A stretch of 17,318 nucleotides of DNA from JAWLFY01 sp964462125 (GCA_964462125.1 CAYWXT010000108.1:1-17318); one strand, 5' to 3'. Shown: positions 1 to 8,776, counted from the first letter of the stretch. Notes: generated from the sequence alone by a model not told the origin. Program-made: numbers and translations.

Positions 1-2970
1 GTGGTGATCGCGACCCTATCCGCCGAGGGCCCGTTGCCCGTTGCGTCGATCGACCGTGACGAGCCGGTCGATTATGTCCGTGAGATCCAGCCGATCCTGA
101 AACGGAATTGCCTGGCCTGTCATTTCGAGCAGGAGTCCGAAGGGGGGCTGAACCTCGAAACACACGAGGGAGTGCTCAGCGGCGGCGACAGCGCGGCAGG
201 GATCGTCCCCGGTGCTCCCGAGAAGAGTGAACTCTGGCTGCGGGCAAGCGGCACGGAAGAGCCGCTGATGCCGCCCGAGTTCAACGATGTCGGCGCCGAA
301 TCGCTCACGCCGGAGGAACTCGGTCTGCTTCAGCTGTGGATCGAACAAGGGGCCACCGGCGGCAGCGGAGAATCGAGCGGCGTCGATTGGCAAGCGGTCC
401 CCGAGTCGGTCCATCCGGTCTACGCCGTCGCCGTTTCGCCCGACGGAAAGTGGCTGGCGCGGGGCCGCGGGAACCGAGTGGCCGTGTTCAACCTGGCCAG
501 CGGTGACGAGCTGGCGACGCTCGTCGATTCCGAATTGACCGACACACTCGGCGGCGAAGCCACCGACGTCGATCTGGTGCAGTCCGTCGCCTTTTCACCG
601 CTCGGTGACCAGATCGCGACGGGCGGATATCGGACGGTCAAGCTTTGGCGGAAGGATCACCGTCAACTCGAATCGGCTGAATCGCCCCTGGCCGCCGCCG
701 CCGGGCTGGTCGCCTCCGACAGCGAGGGGAAGATATGGGCATGGGTCAACGCGATCGGTGACGTCGAAGTTTGGGACTCATCCGATGATTCGCCATCACG
801 AACCCTGCCGGGCCGGGGAAGCGTCCCGATCGGCCTGACCCTTTCCGCTGGTGGTGATCGATTGATGATCGGCGATGCCGATGGCGGGTTGACTGTTTGG
901 GACCTCGCCGGCGACGAATTGCTGACCGAGTTCGATGCGGAACGGTCCCTGCTGGCGTCTGCCCTTGCCCCCGACGGGAGGACCGCTGCTGCGATCACCG
1001 CGGAACGAACCGTGTTGCTTTGGCAACTTGAATCGTTGGGGGAGGCGTCCGAGGAGAAAGAGAAAGCGGAGGAGCCGGAGGAGAATTCTCACCGATTCGT
1101 CGAGGCGGAGGTTTCCGAGCTCGAATCACTGAGCGACGTGATGGCGATTGCGTTCGTTGCCGGTTCCAATCCTCAGCTCGCGGTCGGCACGGGCGAGGGT
1201 CGTGTCGTGTTGATGGACTTGGAGAGCGGTGAGCAGATCCATGTTTTGGAACATGGGGCCCCGATCGATGCCATCGCCGCCGATCGTGAGGGAAGCCGTC
1301 TGGCGACCGCAGGCCGCGACGGCCTCACGCGGTTGTGGAACGCCGACGACGGATCGACCCTGCAAACGCTGGAGGGCGATCCCGAGCACCACTTGCTGAT
1401 CGCGGCGGCCGATCGTGATCACGCCCGCCAGGTGGCGTTGTTGGAACGTTTGGAATCACGGACCGGTGAGATCGAAGCGGCGATTGAGCAAGAGCAGGAA
1501 GCTGTCGACAAGGTGCAGGCGGAACGCGATGAAGCTGCGGAAAAGGTGGCCGAGGACGAAAAGAAACGTCAAGCCGCCGAGGAGAAGGTGACCGCGACCG
1601 AGTCGGAGATCGAAAAGGCAAAACGCGAGGCAAAAGAAGCACGGCAGCGGATCGAGAAGCTGAACAAGGAAATCGCGGACGCGGAGGAGGGCGGCGCAGA
1701 GGAGGGCGAGGCAGAGGAAGGCGAGGCGGAAGAAGGTGCGAAGCTTGCGGAAGCAGAAGAGGCGATTGCCCAATCCGAGGCTGCGATCAAGAAGGCCGAA
1801 CAAGAAGTGGAGCGTTTGGAAAAGCAGCTCGAAGAGGATCAGGAGTCGCTTCGTTCCGCTGCCGAAGCCAAGGAGAAGAGTGAAGCCGAATTGGAGCAGC
1901 AGCAAATGACGCTTGACAACGCGACGGAAGCCCACCGCCGGATCGCGTCGCGGTTGCCGGAACATGAGGCCCGCCTCCGCCGCGAGTCGCGCCGCGCGAA
2001 TCGGTTGCAGCAGCGGGTCAGCGGAACCCAATCGCGTGCAGCGGAGCCGGGACGCCTGGTCACCGGCATCGCCTTCAGCCCCGACGGGCAGTGGCTTGGC
2101 ACGCGGCACCGCGACGGTTCCGCCAGGATCTATCGTGATGGTCAGAGCTCAGCTGCCCACACGTTACGCCCCCGCTCCATCCCGCCTGCGGCGGCACCCC
2201 GGGGATTGCGTTTCGGACCGGAACAAACGTGTGTGCTGTTTGGCGAATCGTCTCCCGCGAGCGTTTGGAAACAGCGTCCCCAGTGGCGGTTGGAACGGAC
2301 AATCGGATCGCCGGAGGATTCGCCGATCAGCGACCGGGCGATGGCGGTAGATTATCGGCCGGACGGTTTGGCGATCGCCGTCGGCAGCGGTCCCCCCAGC
2401 CGGTTCGGGGAGGTGAAACTTTTTTCGACCCAAAGTGGAGAGCTACTTCGTGATTTTGATGCGATTCACAGCGACACCGTTTTTGGACTAAGATTCTCGC
2501 CCGACGGAACGACCCTGGCCTCCTCCGCGGCGGACAAGACGATTCGGTTGTTGGACGTCGCCTCGGGAGAGGTGATCCGATCGTTGGAGGGGCACACGCA
2601 TCATGTGCTGGGCCTGGATTGGCACGACAACACCGAGACACTCGCTTCCGCTGCGGCGGACCAAACGGTCAAGGTTTGGGATGTGGAAACGGCGGGACAA
2701 CGGCGAACAATCGACGGGTTTTCCAAAGAGGTCACCGCGGTCCGTTTCGTCGCCGAGTCAGGCCAAATCGTCACTGCCGGTGCCGACGGCCAGGTGCGGT
2801 TGTACAACAGTGACAACGGCAAGCAGGTTCGAAGCTTGAATGTTTCTTCAGACTTCTTGTTCGCGCTCGCCGTGACCCCGGATGGCGAGACGTTGGTTAC
2901 GGGGGGGCAAGCGGGAACGGTCCAGGTATGGAATTTGGGCGACGGAAAACAGCTACACGAAATTCGGTAA
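1..2970 (+). CDS. PSCyt1 cytochrome c / WD40 / coiled-coil protein (5' end probably outside window)
   Basis: Function unknown; the domains suggest an exported haem protein with large protein-binding surfaces. A single CxxCH haem site (C37, C40, H41, read as CLACH) lies in a planctomycete cytochrome c domain at about residues 22-120. Residues 137-460 hold about seven WD40-like units, enough for one beta-propeller. Residues 464-680 are a long charged, Glu/Ala/Lys-rich coiled coil. Residues 687-989 hold about seven more WD40-like units. The first residues (VVIATLSAEG) look like the tail of a signal peptide, and position 1 is a GTG at the window edge, so the true start is probably upstream. The stop at 2968-2970 is followed after 7 bases by the transporter gene, which suggests one transcript. 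Such haem/WD40 proteins are common in planctomycetes, but their substrate is unknown. The architecture is well supported; the role is not. Confidence 0.85.
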   Translation: MVIATLSAEGPLPVASIDRDEPVDYVREIQPILKRNCLACHFEQESEGGLNLETHEGVLSGGDSAAGIVPGAPEKSELWLRASGTEEPLMPPEFNDVGAESLTPEELGLLQLWIEQGATGGSGESSGVDWQAVPESVHPVYAVAVSPDGKWLARGRGNRVAVFNLASGDELATLVDSELTDTLGGEATDVDLVQSVAFSPLGDQIATGGYRTVKLWRKDHRQLESAESPLAAAAGLVASDSEGKIWAWVNAIGDVEVWDSSDDSPSRTLPGRGSVPIGLTLSAGGDRLMIGDADGGLTVWDLAGDELLTEFDAERSLLASALAPDGRTAAAITAERTVLLWQLESLGEASEEKEKAEEPEENSHRFVEAEVSELESLSDVMAIAFVAGSNPQLAVGTGEGRVVLMDLESGEQIHVLEHGAPIDAIAADREGSRLATAGRDGLTRLWNADDGSTLQTLEGDPEHHLLIAAADRDHARQVALLERLESRTGEIEAAIEQEQEAVDKVQAERDEAAEKVAEDEKKRQAAEEKVTATESEIEKAKREAKEARQRIEKLNKEIADAEEGGAEEGEAEEGEAEEGAKLAEAEEAIAQSEAAIKKAEQEVERLEKQLEEDQESLRSAAEAKEKSEAELEQQQMTLDNATEAHRRIASRLPEHEARLRRESRRANRLQQRVSGTQSRAAEPGRLVTGIAFSPDGQWLGTRHRDGSARIYRDGQSSAAHTLRPRSIPPAAAPRGLRFGPEQTCVLFGESSPASVWKQRPQWRLERTIGSPEDSPISDRAMAVDYRPDGLAIAVGSGPPSRFGEVKLFSTQSGELLRDFDAIHSDTVFGLRFSPDGTTLASSAADKTIRLLDVASGEVIRSLEGHTHHVLGLDWHDNTETLASAAADQTVKVWDVETAGQRRTIDGFSKEVTAVRFVAESGQIVTAGADGQVRLYNSDNGKQVRSLNVSSDFLFALAVTPDGETLVTGGQAGTVQVWNLGDGKQLHEIR
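1684..1740 (+). repeat. 15-bp in-frame minisatellite in the coiled coil
   Basis: About 3.8 tandem copies of a 15-bp unit (first copy gaggagggcggcgca) encode repeated EEG(G/E)A pentapeptides at residues 562-580 of the haem/WD40 protein. Copies 1684-1698, 1699-1713 and 1714-1728 differ at a few bases, and the fourth is partial. The unit is a multiple of three, so changes in copy number would keep the reading frame. Confidence 0.8.
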
Positions 2971-2977
2971 TGGCTTG

Positions 2978-4306
2978 ATGAGTTCAGTCCCGATCGACCG
3001 CCCGTGGTATTCACGAATTGGCCCGAGTTTGATCACGGCGTGTGTCGTGATTGGTCCGGGGAGCATCCTGACGAGTTCCTCGGTGGGGGCCGAGAGCGGT
3101 TACGCGATGTTGTGGGTGATCGTCGTATCGGTCGCCTTCATGCTGACGTACATGACCTTGGGAGCCAAGCTGGGGGCGGTGGCGGAGAAGTCACCCGGGG
3201 ATCTGATGCGTCAGCACGCGGGGTGGCCGCTGGCAATGCTGCTCGGCCTGTCGGTGTTTTTCATTTCGGCTGCATTTCAATCGGGCAACAACATCGGGGT
3301 TGGTGCGGCATTTGAGACGTTTATCGATTCGCAAGCGGTGGTCGCGGGGCTTGTCGTGGCCTTCAACGCCATTGCGATCACGTTTTTGTTCACGTTCAAA
3401 AACCTGTACCGGGTCGTCGAACGGCTGATGATGACCTTCGTGGCGGTCATGTTGATCAGTTTCGCGATCAACCTGATCAGCTTGAAACCGGACCCGGTGG
3501 CGATGGCAAAGGGGTTCATACCTGCCGTCGGGCAAATTGAGATCGCGGTACTCGGTTTGATCGGGACCACCTTCGTGATCTCAGCGGCCTTCTTTCAGGC
3601 GTACCTGGTGCAACAGAAGGGCTGGGGTGTGAGGGAGGTTCGCAGCGGGATTCTTGACGCGCGGGTCGGTTCGGTCGTGATGGCGCTGATTACTGTGATG
3701 CTGATGTCGACCGCAGCGGCGGGGCTTTATACCGGTTCGCCGAAGGTTTTGTCGGACCCGGTTGCTGTGGCGGAGTCATTGGAGCCGACCTTCGGGACCA
3801 GCGGCAAGTTGATCTTTTGCATCGGGCTCTTTTCGGCGGCCTACTCGTCGTTTCTGGTCAATTCGATGATCGGCGGGTTCATCTTGTCCGATGGGCTGGG
3901 CTTGGGGAGCGGGCCGACCGACCGCTGGCCGCGGCTGATGACCGTGGCGGTGTTGTTGGTGGGCATGTTGGTCGCCTTGGCGGCGATGGTGTGGGGCTTT
4001 GACCGCACGCCGACGATCATCGCGGCTCAGGCTGTGACGGTCGTTGGTGCCCCGTTGGTCGCCGGGGTGCTGTTTTGGCTGAGCCGCAGCAAGGCGGTGA
4101 TGGGGCGGCATGCCAGCGGTGTGGGCACGCAGGTGTTCGCCGGCATCGGATTGGCGTTGTTGCTTGCCATCGCGGCCAATACGGCGTTCGTGAAGTTGCC
4201 TGACATGATCGAGGATTACCGGGAGCCGGCGGCGTCAGGCACGGCGGATGAAGTGGGCGGCGTAGCTGCGGACCTCGCCCCCGTTGAGCACGTGGACCAT
4301 TCGTAG
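2978..4306 (+). CDS. Divergent Nramp-family transporter
   Basis: A 442-residue polytopic membrane protein with about ten or eleven hydrophobic segments, resembling the Nramp (SLC11) proton-coupled metal transporters. Start ATG 2978 is preferred: the frame stays open upstream to ATG 2882, but that stretch lies inside the previous gene, is polar, and has no family match. The TM1 signature region reads GPGS (about residues 26-29) where true Nramps have DPGN, and the TM6 region reads about VISA (200-203) where they have MPHN. The Asp, Asn and Met that bind transition metal in characterised Nramps are therefore missing. The fold assignment rests on the overall pattern (IGPSLITACVVIGPGS, then GYAMLWV) and on the TM6 segment aligning without gaps. 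The substrate is unknown; it could be another ion or small solute. It lies 7 bases after the haem/WD40 gene, and its last 72 bases overlap the convergent gene. Confidence 0.8.
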   Translation: MSSVPIDRPWYSRIGPSLITACVVIGPGSILTSSSVGAESGYAMLWVIVVSVAFMLTYMTLGAKLGAVAEKSPGDLMRQHAGWPLAMLLGLSVFFISAAFQSGNNIGVGAAFETFIDSQAVVAGLVVAFNAIAITFLFTFKNLYRVVERLMMTFVAVMLISFAINLISLKPDPVAMAKGFIPAVGQIEIAVLGLIGTTFVISAAFFQAYLVQQKGWGVREVRSGILDARVGSVVMALITVMLMSTAAAGLYTGSPKVLSDPVAVAESLEPTFGTSGKLIFCIGLFSAAYSSFLVNSMIGGFILSDGLGLGSGPTDRWPRLMTVAVLLVGMLVALAAMVWGFDRTPTIIAAQAVTVVGAPLVAGVLFWLSRSKAVMGRHASGVGTQVFAGIGLALLLAIAANTAFVKLPDMIEDYREPAASGTADEVGGVAADLAPVEHVDHS

Positions 4307-6262
4307 CTGTTGGACCTGTTCGTCGCTGAAACTGCTCAGCGGTACGTGCACGAGATGTTTCTTGAACCGGCGCGCCAGCCGCCGCCAACCGCTGCCGGGA
4401 GGCAATGGCGAGAGCAGCGCGATCTCGCGGCCGCGAGAATGCAGGCAGGCCGCCGCCAATAGTCGCTCTTCCAACGTTTCGGTGAAGTCCAGCCGCGGGT
4501 CTCCCCACACGTCTGGGATCACCTTGGGCGGGTACAGGAACATCGCGCCACCGTAGATGGACAAACCGATCCCCGGGCCGACAAGCTCGTCGCGGAAGTC
4601 GGTTGCGAACAGGGCCAGAGTCGATTCGTTTTCATGCTCGGCGAACCAGGTCGTTCGCCACGGATAATCGCGGGGATCGGCGGGAGATTCGAACAGCATC
4701 ACACAGGCGTCGAGATGTCCGCGGCTGGGCGGGATCACCTTGACGTAGATCTGCTTTTCGTGCCAATGCCGGAGCGTGTCGCGGATGTCGATCCCGTCCT
4801 TGACGCTGGTGGTGAACTTTTCGGTGCGGGCCAGATCGTTCCCCAGCAGCGCCCGGGCGCGATCGAAAACCCGCGTCCGAAACGCCTCGATCCGCTGGTC
4901 CTCCGGCGGATAGCTGCATTGGCTATACGGGTTCCAGCGGTACTTCCAGTCCCTGCGTTCAAACTCCGTCGGCCGCCGTTGGAGCTCAATGGTTCGCCAC
5001 GTCATCGGTGGGCCAGGCAGTCGGCTGACCAGGGACACCGTATCACCCTCGGGGAGTCGGGCCTGGTCGATCCCCAAGGTCGCCACGGGGGGGCGGTCCT
5101 CGGCCGGCAGATCCCCGTAGGCGTACTCGTTGGCCCGCTCCGCCACATGGATCGCAAATTGGTCCCCCAGGATCTGCTTCGCCGCCGTCACGACGGTGAC
5201 CAGGTCGGGGGTCATTCGGCGGTGGATCAGAGACAAGTTGCGGATGTATTGCAGGCACTTCGACAGCAGCAGCGGCGTGACCCGGCGGGCCCGGTTGCCG
5301 AGCTCTTGGCGATACGAATCTCGGGCGCTGAGCAACAACTCCTTGACCCCGTCGATCATCAAGTCTTCGTCCTCCTCCAGCTCGCTACGGGCCCGCTCGT
5401 AGAGGCCGGTGATGAAAGGGAGTTCGCCGAACAGAAAGGTCAGGGTGCGAGGATTCACGGCGTATCGAACCGGCGGCTCGACGTGGTCGTGATCCGGCAA
5501 TTCCCCATTCGCCGACATCGAATGCTGCTGGGGGCCGGAGGGATCGAACCAATTCGTGTAGGCTTCGCGGACCCAGGGCCAATCGAGGATACTGGTGACG
5601 AACAAGATCCGCCGGTGATGACGCTGCAACTCCGACAATCGCCGCGCCATGTGAATGAGCCGCGAACGGGTCTGCAAGTCGGGCGGTCGCGTGATCCCGG
5701 GCAGAAGTGCCGCGGCAAAGCGTTCCGGGGGTACGTGCCGGAGGGCGAAGGGGTCCGGCATCGAGGTTGCGTAGGGAGAAAACGGATCGGTTTCCAAGTC
5801 GATGTAGGCGCGGCGGATGTGTTCCCCCATGGCCGCCCGAATCGCCATGATCACCGGCTGGCACGGGTCGACCGGGACATAGCTCAGTGGGGTCTCGTCT
5901 TCGTCCTCGCCCTCCTCGTCCTCACCGTCCTCCTCCTCGTCGCCTTCGCTCCAAGTATCGGGCTGCCAGGAATTCGACTCCGAAAGCGGTTCGTACGCGG
6001 ACGTTTCAAAGGAGGCGGATGGAAACTTCGGCAGCGTCGGCTGGATCACGATCGATGGCCGCGGCAGCTCCAGGACCGCCTCCTCCACCGGCTGGCGAAA
6101 CGAATCGGGAAGGGGGAGTGCCACGCAATCGAAGGCGTGTTCGAGCATCCAGCGACGGACGGTGACCGCAAACTGGCTGCTGCCGTGAATCACCGGCAAC
6201 ACCGCGACCCGCTCGCCAATTCGAAGTAACTCGGGAACGTCCGAAGGCTCGAAGGAACTCAT
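4235..6262 (-). CDS. Conserved-looking 675-residue protein, family not recognised; possible TraB/ChaN/DUF5682-like N-terminus
   Basis: I do not recognise this gene with confidence. It looks soluble: no signal peptide and no membrane helix. Residues 13-50 (VAVLPVIHGSS, then FDCVALPLPD), 127-156 (YVPVDPCQPV, then RAYIDLE) and 200-235 (a basic helix, then RILFVTSILDWP) follow the order of motifs seen in the TraB/ChaN/EreA-like superfamily and in DUF5682 proteins. That is a remote resemblance judged by eye. A very acidic linker (about residues 106-123, almost only D, E and G) separates the first two blocks. The C-terminal half (about 430-675) has well-formed secondary-structure patterns, including DGIDIRDTLRHWHEKQIYVK near residue 489, but nothing I can name. 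ATG 6262 lies 7 bases after the M16 protease stop, so it is probably the last gene of that operon. Its 3' end overlaps the transporter gene. Confidence 0.8.
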   Translation of the reverse strand: MSSFEPSDVPELLRIGERVAVLPVIHGSSQFAVTVRRWMLEHAFDCVALPLPDSFRQPVEEAVLELPRPSIVIQPTLPKFPSASFETSAYEPLSESNSWQPDTWSEGDEEEDGEDEEGEDEDETPLSYVPVDPCQPVIMAIRAAMGEHIRRAYIDLETDPFSPYATSMPDPFALRHVPPERFAAALLPGITRPPDLQTRSRLIHMARRLSELQRHHRRILFVTSILDWPWVREAYTNWFDPSGPQQHSMSANGELPDHDHVEPPVRYAVNPRTLTFLFGELPFITGLYERARSELEEDEDLMIDGVKELLLSARDSYRQELGNRARRVTPLLLSKCLQYIRNLSLIHRRMTPDLVTVVTAAKQILGDQFAIHVAERANEYAYGDLPAEDRPPVATLGIDQARLPEGDTVSLVSRLPGPPMTWRTIELQRRPTEFERRDWKYRWNPYSQCSYPPEDQRIEAFRTRVFDRARALLGNDLARTEKFTTSVKDGIDIRDTLRHWHEKQIYVKVIPPSRGHLDACVMLFESPADPRDYPWRTTWFAEHENESTLALFATDFRDELVGPGIGLSIYGGAMFLYPPKVIPDVWGDPRLDFTETLEERLLAAACLHSRGREIALLSPLPPGSGWRRLARRFKKHLVHVPLSSFSDEQVQQLRMVHVLNGGEVRSYAAHFIRRA

Positions 6263-6269
6263 TCCATGG

Positions 6270-7532
6270 TCAGCTGGTTACACGCTGCTCCGCGGTCGAT
6301 GCGGCCGCCACGACGGTGGTGGGGGAAAGGGTGAGATATTCCTCGGCTGCCTTGGCAACCATTTCGACCGTCACGCGCCGGTAGCGGTCGAGCAACTCGT
6401 CGACGCTGATGTATTCGCCACGGGTTAGCCAGCGGGTGCCGACCCCGAACAGCCGATTGCTCGGCCGCTCACTTTGCATGATACAGCCTGCGACCGTCTT
6501 GTTGATCGCCTGGTCCAATTCGGCTTGCTGAACGCCGCCTTCGGCCGCGCGCTCGAAAATCTGGTTCATCAGGTAGCGGTTGGCATCCAAATCGTCCGGG
6601 GCGCAAATCAGATAGGAAAAGAGCCCTCCAACGTCGGCAAACTCCTGCGCCCACAGCGTGGCGACCTCGGCCCGGCCGGTGTCGATCAGTTCCCAAAAAA
6701 GCCGGCTGCCCCCTTCGTCCCCGAGGATGGAACCGAGCATGCGGACGGCGAATCGGTCGGAAGCCGACATGCCGGGCCCGGGGGCGACTTGGAGCAGATA
6801 GGCTTGCGCCGCGTCGTCGATCTCAAGCTGCGGGTCGAGCGAGATCCCGTCGGGCAGCCGCTCGGGGTCATCGGCAGGCGGGGCGGGATCGAGGGGCCGT
6901 GACGCCCAGTGTTCGGTCAGACGCTCGACTGTGGCGACCAGCCCGTCGAAGTCGACGTTCCCTGTCGCTGCCAGCACGATGTTCTCAGGACGATAGCGGC
7001 GGTGAAAGTACGCCCGCATTCGCTCGGCGGTCATCGCCCGGATCGACTCGGTGGTTCCCAGGATTCGACGCCCGAGCCCGCGGGGTGTGAAATGCAACTC
7101 CATCAACCGCTCGAACGCCCCGAACGGTGGCTGGTCCTCGTACTTGGCGATCTCTTCCAGAATCACTTTCCGCTCCGTCTCGAACTCCGCCGCATCCAGC
7201 GTGGGACTGAGCATGTCGGTCAGCAGTTCCACGATCCGGTCCTGGAATTTCGGCAGCACTGCGGCGTAGTAGACCGTGTTCTCTTCGCTGGTGTACGCAT
7301 TGCTCTGCCCCCCCAACTCATCGAGCTCGCGGTTCACATCGGCCGCCGAACGGGTGGCCGTCCCCTTGAACATCATGTGTTCCAGGAAATGGCTGAGCCC
7401 CGACTCGGGATCGGTTTCGTTCTGGGAGCCCGCGGCGACGAAATAGCCGAAAGCCGCTGAGTAGCCGCGTCGATCCAACTCGCCAACGATACGCAGTCCG
7501 CTCGGCAGGGTTGCTTGTCGAAACTCAGTCAT
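6270..7532 (-). CDS. M16-family zinc protease, catalytic subunit (HxxEH present)
   Basis: A 420-residue M16B peptidase, close to the usual length of the two-domain subunit. The inverted zinc motif HFLEH places the ligands at H48 and H52 with the catalytic Glu at E51. The third ligand is probably E127 (or E126) in the segment ERKVILEEIAKYED, about 75 residues further on as the family requires. The C-terminal domain has the SRLF start of the family's substrate-binding motif (276-279), but the Tyr of the R/Y pair is replaced (near A291, sequence GRAEVATLW). It therefore probably needs its neighbour's C-terminal domain. Its ATG overlaps the stop of the preceding M16 gene in ATGA, a sign of translational coupling and matched production. 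There is no signal peptide, so a cytoplasmic site is likely. The protein or peptide substrate is unknown. Confidence 0.93.
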   Translation of the reverse strand: MTEFRQATLPSGLRIVGELDRRGYSAAFGYFVAAGSQNETDPESGLSHFLEHMMFKGTATRSAADVNRELDELGGQSNAYTSEENTVYYAAVLPKFQDRIVELLTDMLSPTLDAAEFETERKVILEEIAKYEDQPPFGAFERLMELHFTPRGLGRRILGTTESIRAMTAERMRAYFHRRYRPENIVLAATGNVDFDGLVATVERLTEHWASRPLDPAPPADDPERLPDGISLDPQLEIDDAAQAYLLQVAPGPGMSASDRFAVRMLGSILGDEGGSRLFWELIDTGRAEVATLWAQEFADVGGLFSYLICAPDDLDANRYLMNQIFERAAEGGVQQAELDQAINKTVAGCIMQSERPSNRLFGVGTRWLTRGEYISVDELLDRYRRVTVEMVAKAAEEYLTLSPTTVVAAASTAEQRVTS

Positions 7533-8776
7533 TCGCTCTGCTTTAGAAAGATGGGCGTGTTCAATTCATCCGGCCCCGAGGTGACGATCCGGTAGTTGCT
7601 CGGCCGGTGCGCGTTCCAGTACCCACAGACGTCATCCAAGGTCAGTCCATCGATCCGGGACTCCAACTCCTCCATCGTCATCACCCGGCCGAGTTGATCG
7701 TAGTCGGCGGCGAGTGAGGAGGCCCGGGAGGCGCTCGATTCCTGTTCCATGATCAGGCTGCTTTGAATGCGGACCTTCCAACGCTGCAGCTCGTCGGGCC
7801 GCACGTCGTCGGTCAGGTGCGCGATTTCATGCAACGTCACATCCAACGTTTCCTGGGCCCGGCCCGGAACGGTGCCGGCGTAACCGAAGACGCCGGCGGC
7901 ATTACGGAGCGAGTGGGTGTGGGCGCCGACGGAGTAACATAGCCCGCGTTGTTCCCGCACGCGGTCGAACAATCGGCTGCTCATCCCGTCGCTCAGAATC
8001 CCGATGCCGGCTCGCATGGGGAAGTAATCCTCGTGGCCGTAGGGAATCGAATCGAACGAAAAGCCGATATGCGTTTGACTCGAACTCGCCTGCTGATGTT
8101 CGTAGGCGGCACGTCCGTTTGGTTTCGCCAGCGGGATCACCGGGTTTGATTTCCAGTCGCCAAAGGCATCTTGAACAAGCCGCAGGACGTCATCGAAAGT
8201 AACATTGCCGGCGACGGCGAAGATCGACTCGCCGGCGTGGTAGTGGTCGGTGAAAAACGCCCGCACGTCCTCCTGGTCGATCGCGGTCAGGCTCTCCATC
8301 GTCCCCTGGCTGGATCGCCCCAACCGTGGGCCGTAGTGAAGTTCCCTCACGCGGCGCATCACACGCTGCGTCGGTTCGTCCTCGATCGCCCGCAATTCTT
8401 GGATCGCCATCAGCCGGGCATCGTCCAACTGGTCACCAGGCAGATGCGGACGCCGGACGATGTCGGCATACAATTCCACCGCCGCGGGAAGCGACGCGGC
8501 CGGCATTGTGGCGCTGAAGGAAACCGCGCCGGTGGAAACGCTGCCGTCGCGATCGATCCCCAGGTTGTCCTGGACCGACACCAGATCGCGGCTGCTGTAA
8601 CGGCCTGCCCCGCGCTGGACCATCTCGCAGACGAGCGACGCCAGCCCGCCACGGGACTCTGGCTCGGCATTCACTCCGCCTCGAAACAACAACGTGAAGG
8701 CCGCCGTCCGCAGCCAAGGCATCGGCTGGACCAACACCGTCATCCCGTTGTTCAAGGTGGTGGTGCGAATTTCCAT
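7529..8776 (-). CDS. M16-family protease homologue, non-catalytic partner (R/Y pair kept)
   Basis: A 415-residue M16B protein. The zinc motif is lost: the aligned segment reads SLVCE (residues 47-51) in place of HxxEH, so it should not bind zinc or cleave peptides alone. The C-terminal domain keeps the family's R/Y pair in REQRGLCYSV (R277, Y281), which in characterised M16 enzymes helps hold the substrate. With the next gene, which has the opposite pattern, it should form a heterodimer, as in mitochondrial processing peptidase and two-subunit bacterial M16 enzymes. ATG 8776 is the first plausible start and gives a full-length N-terminus (MEIRTTTLNNGMTVLVQ). Its stop is shared in ATGA with the catalytic subunit. 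A 122-base gap separates it from miaB. Confidence 0.92.
   Translation of the reverse strand: MEIRTTTLNNGMTVLVQPMPWLRTAAFTLLFRGGVNAEPESRGGLASLVCEMVQRGAGRYSSRDLVSVQDNLGIDRDGSVSTGAVSFSATMPAASLPAAVELYADIVRRPHLPGDQLDDARLMAIQELRAIEDEPTQRVMRRVRELHYGPRLGRSSQGTMESLTAIDQEDVRAFFTDHYHAGESIFAVAGNVTFDDVLRLVQDAFGDWKSNPVIPLAKPNGRAAYEHQQASSSQTHIGFSFDSIPYGHEDYFPMRAGIGILSDGMSSRLFDRVREQRGLCYSVGAHTHSLRNAAGVFGYAGTVPGRAQETLDVTLHEIAHLTDDVRPDELQRWKVRIQSSLIMEQESSASRASSLAADYDQLGRVMTMEELESRIDGLTLDDVCGYWNAHRPSNYRIVTSGPDELNTPIFLKQSE

Noticed and set aside
1464..2040. Coiled coil of the haem/WD40 protein as an SMC- or tape-measure-like domain
   Set aside because: It is a simple charged helix rich in Glu, Ala and Lys, with no ATPase or phage context; any similarity would come from composition.
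2882..2977. Upstream start of the Nramp-type gene at ATG 2882
   Set aside because: It lies inside the preceding WD40 gene and adds a polar stretch not seen in the family; ATG 2978 gives the expected N-terminus.
4634..6229. Long plus-strand open frame of 531 codons opposite the 675-residue gene
   Set aside because: It is a mirror of the minus-strand gene in high-GC DNA, rich in Arg, Gly and His, with no domain. The minus-strand frame has protein-like composition and fits the operon spacing.
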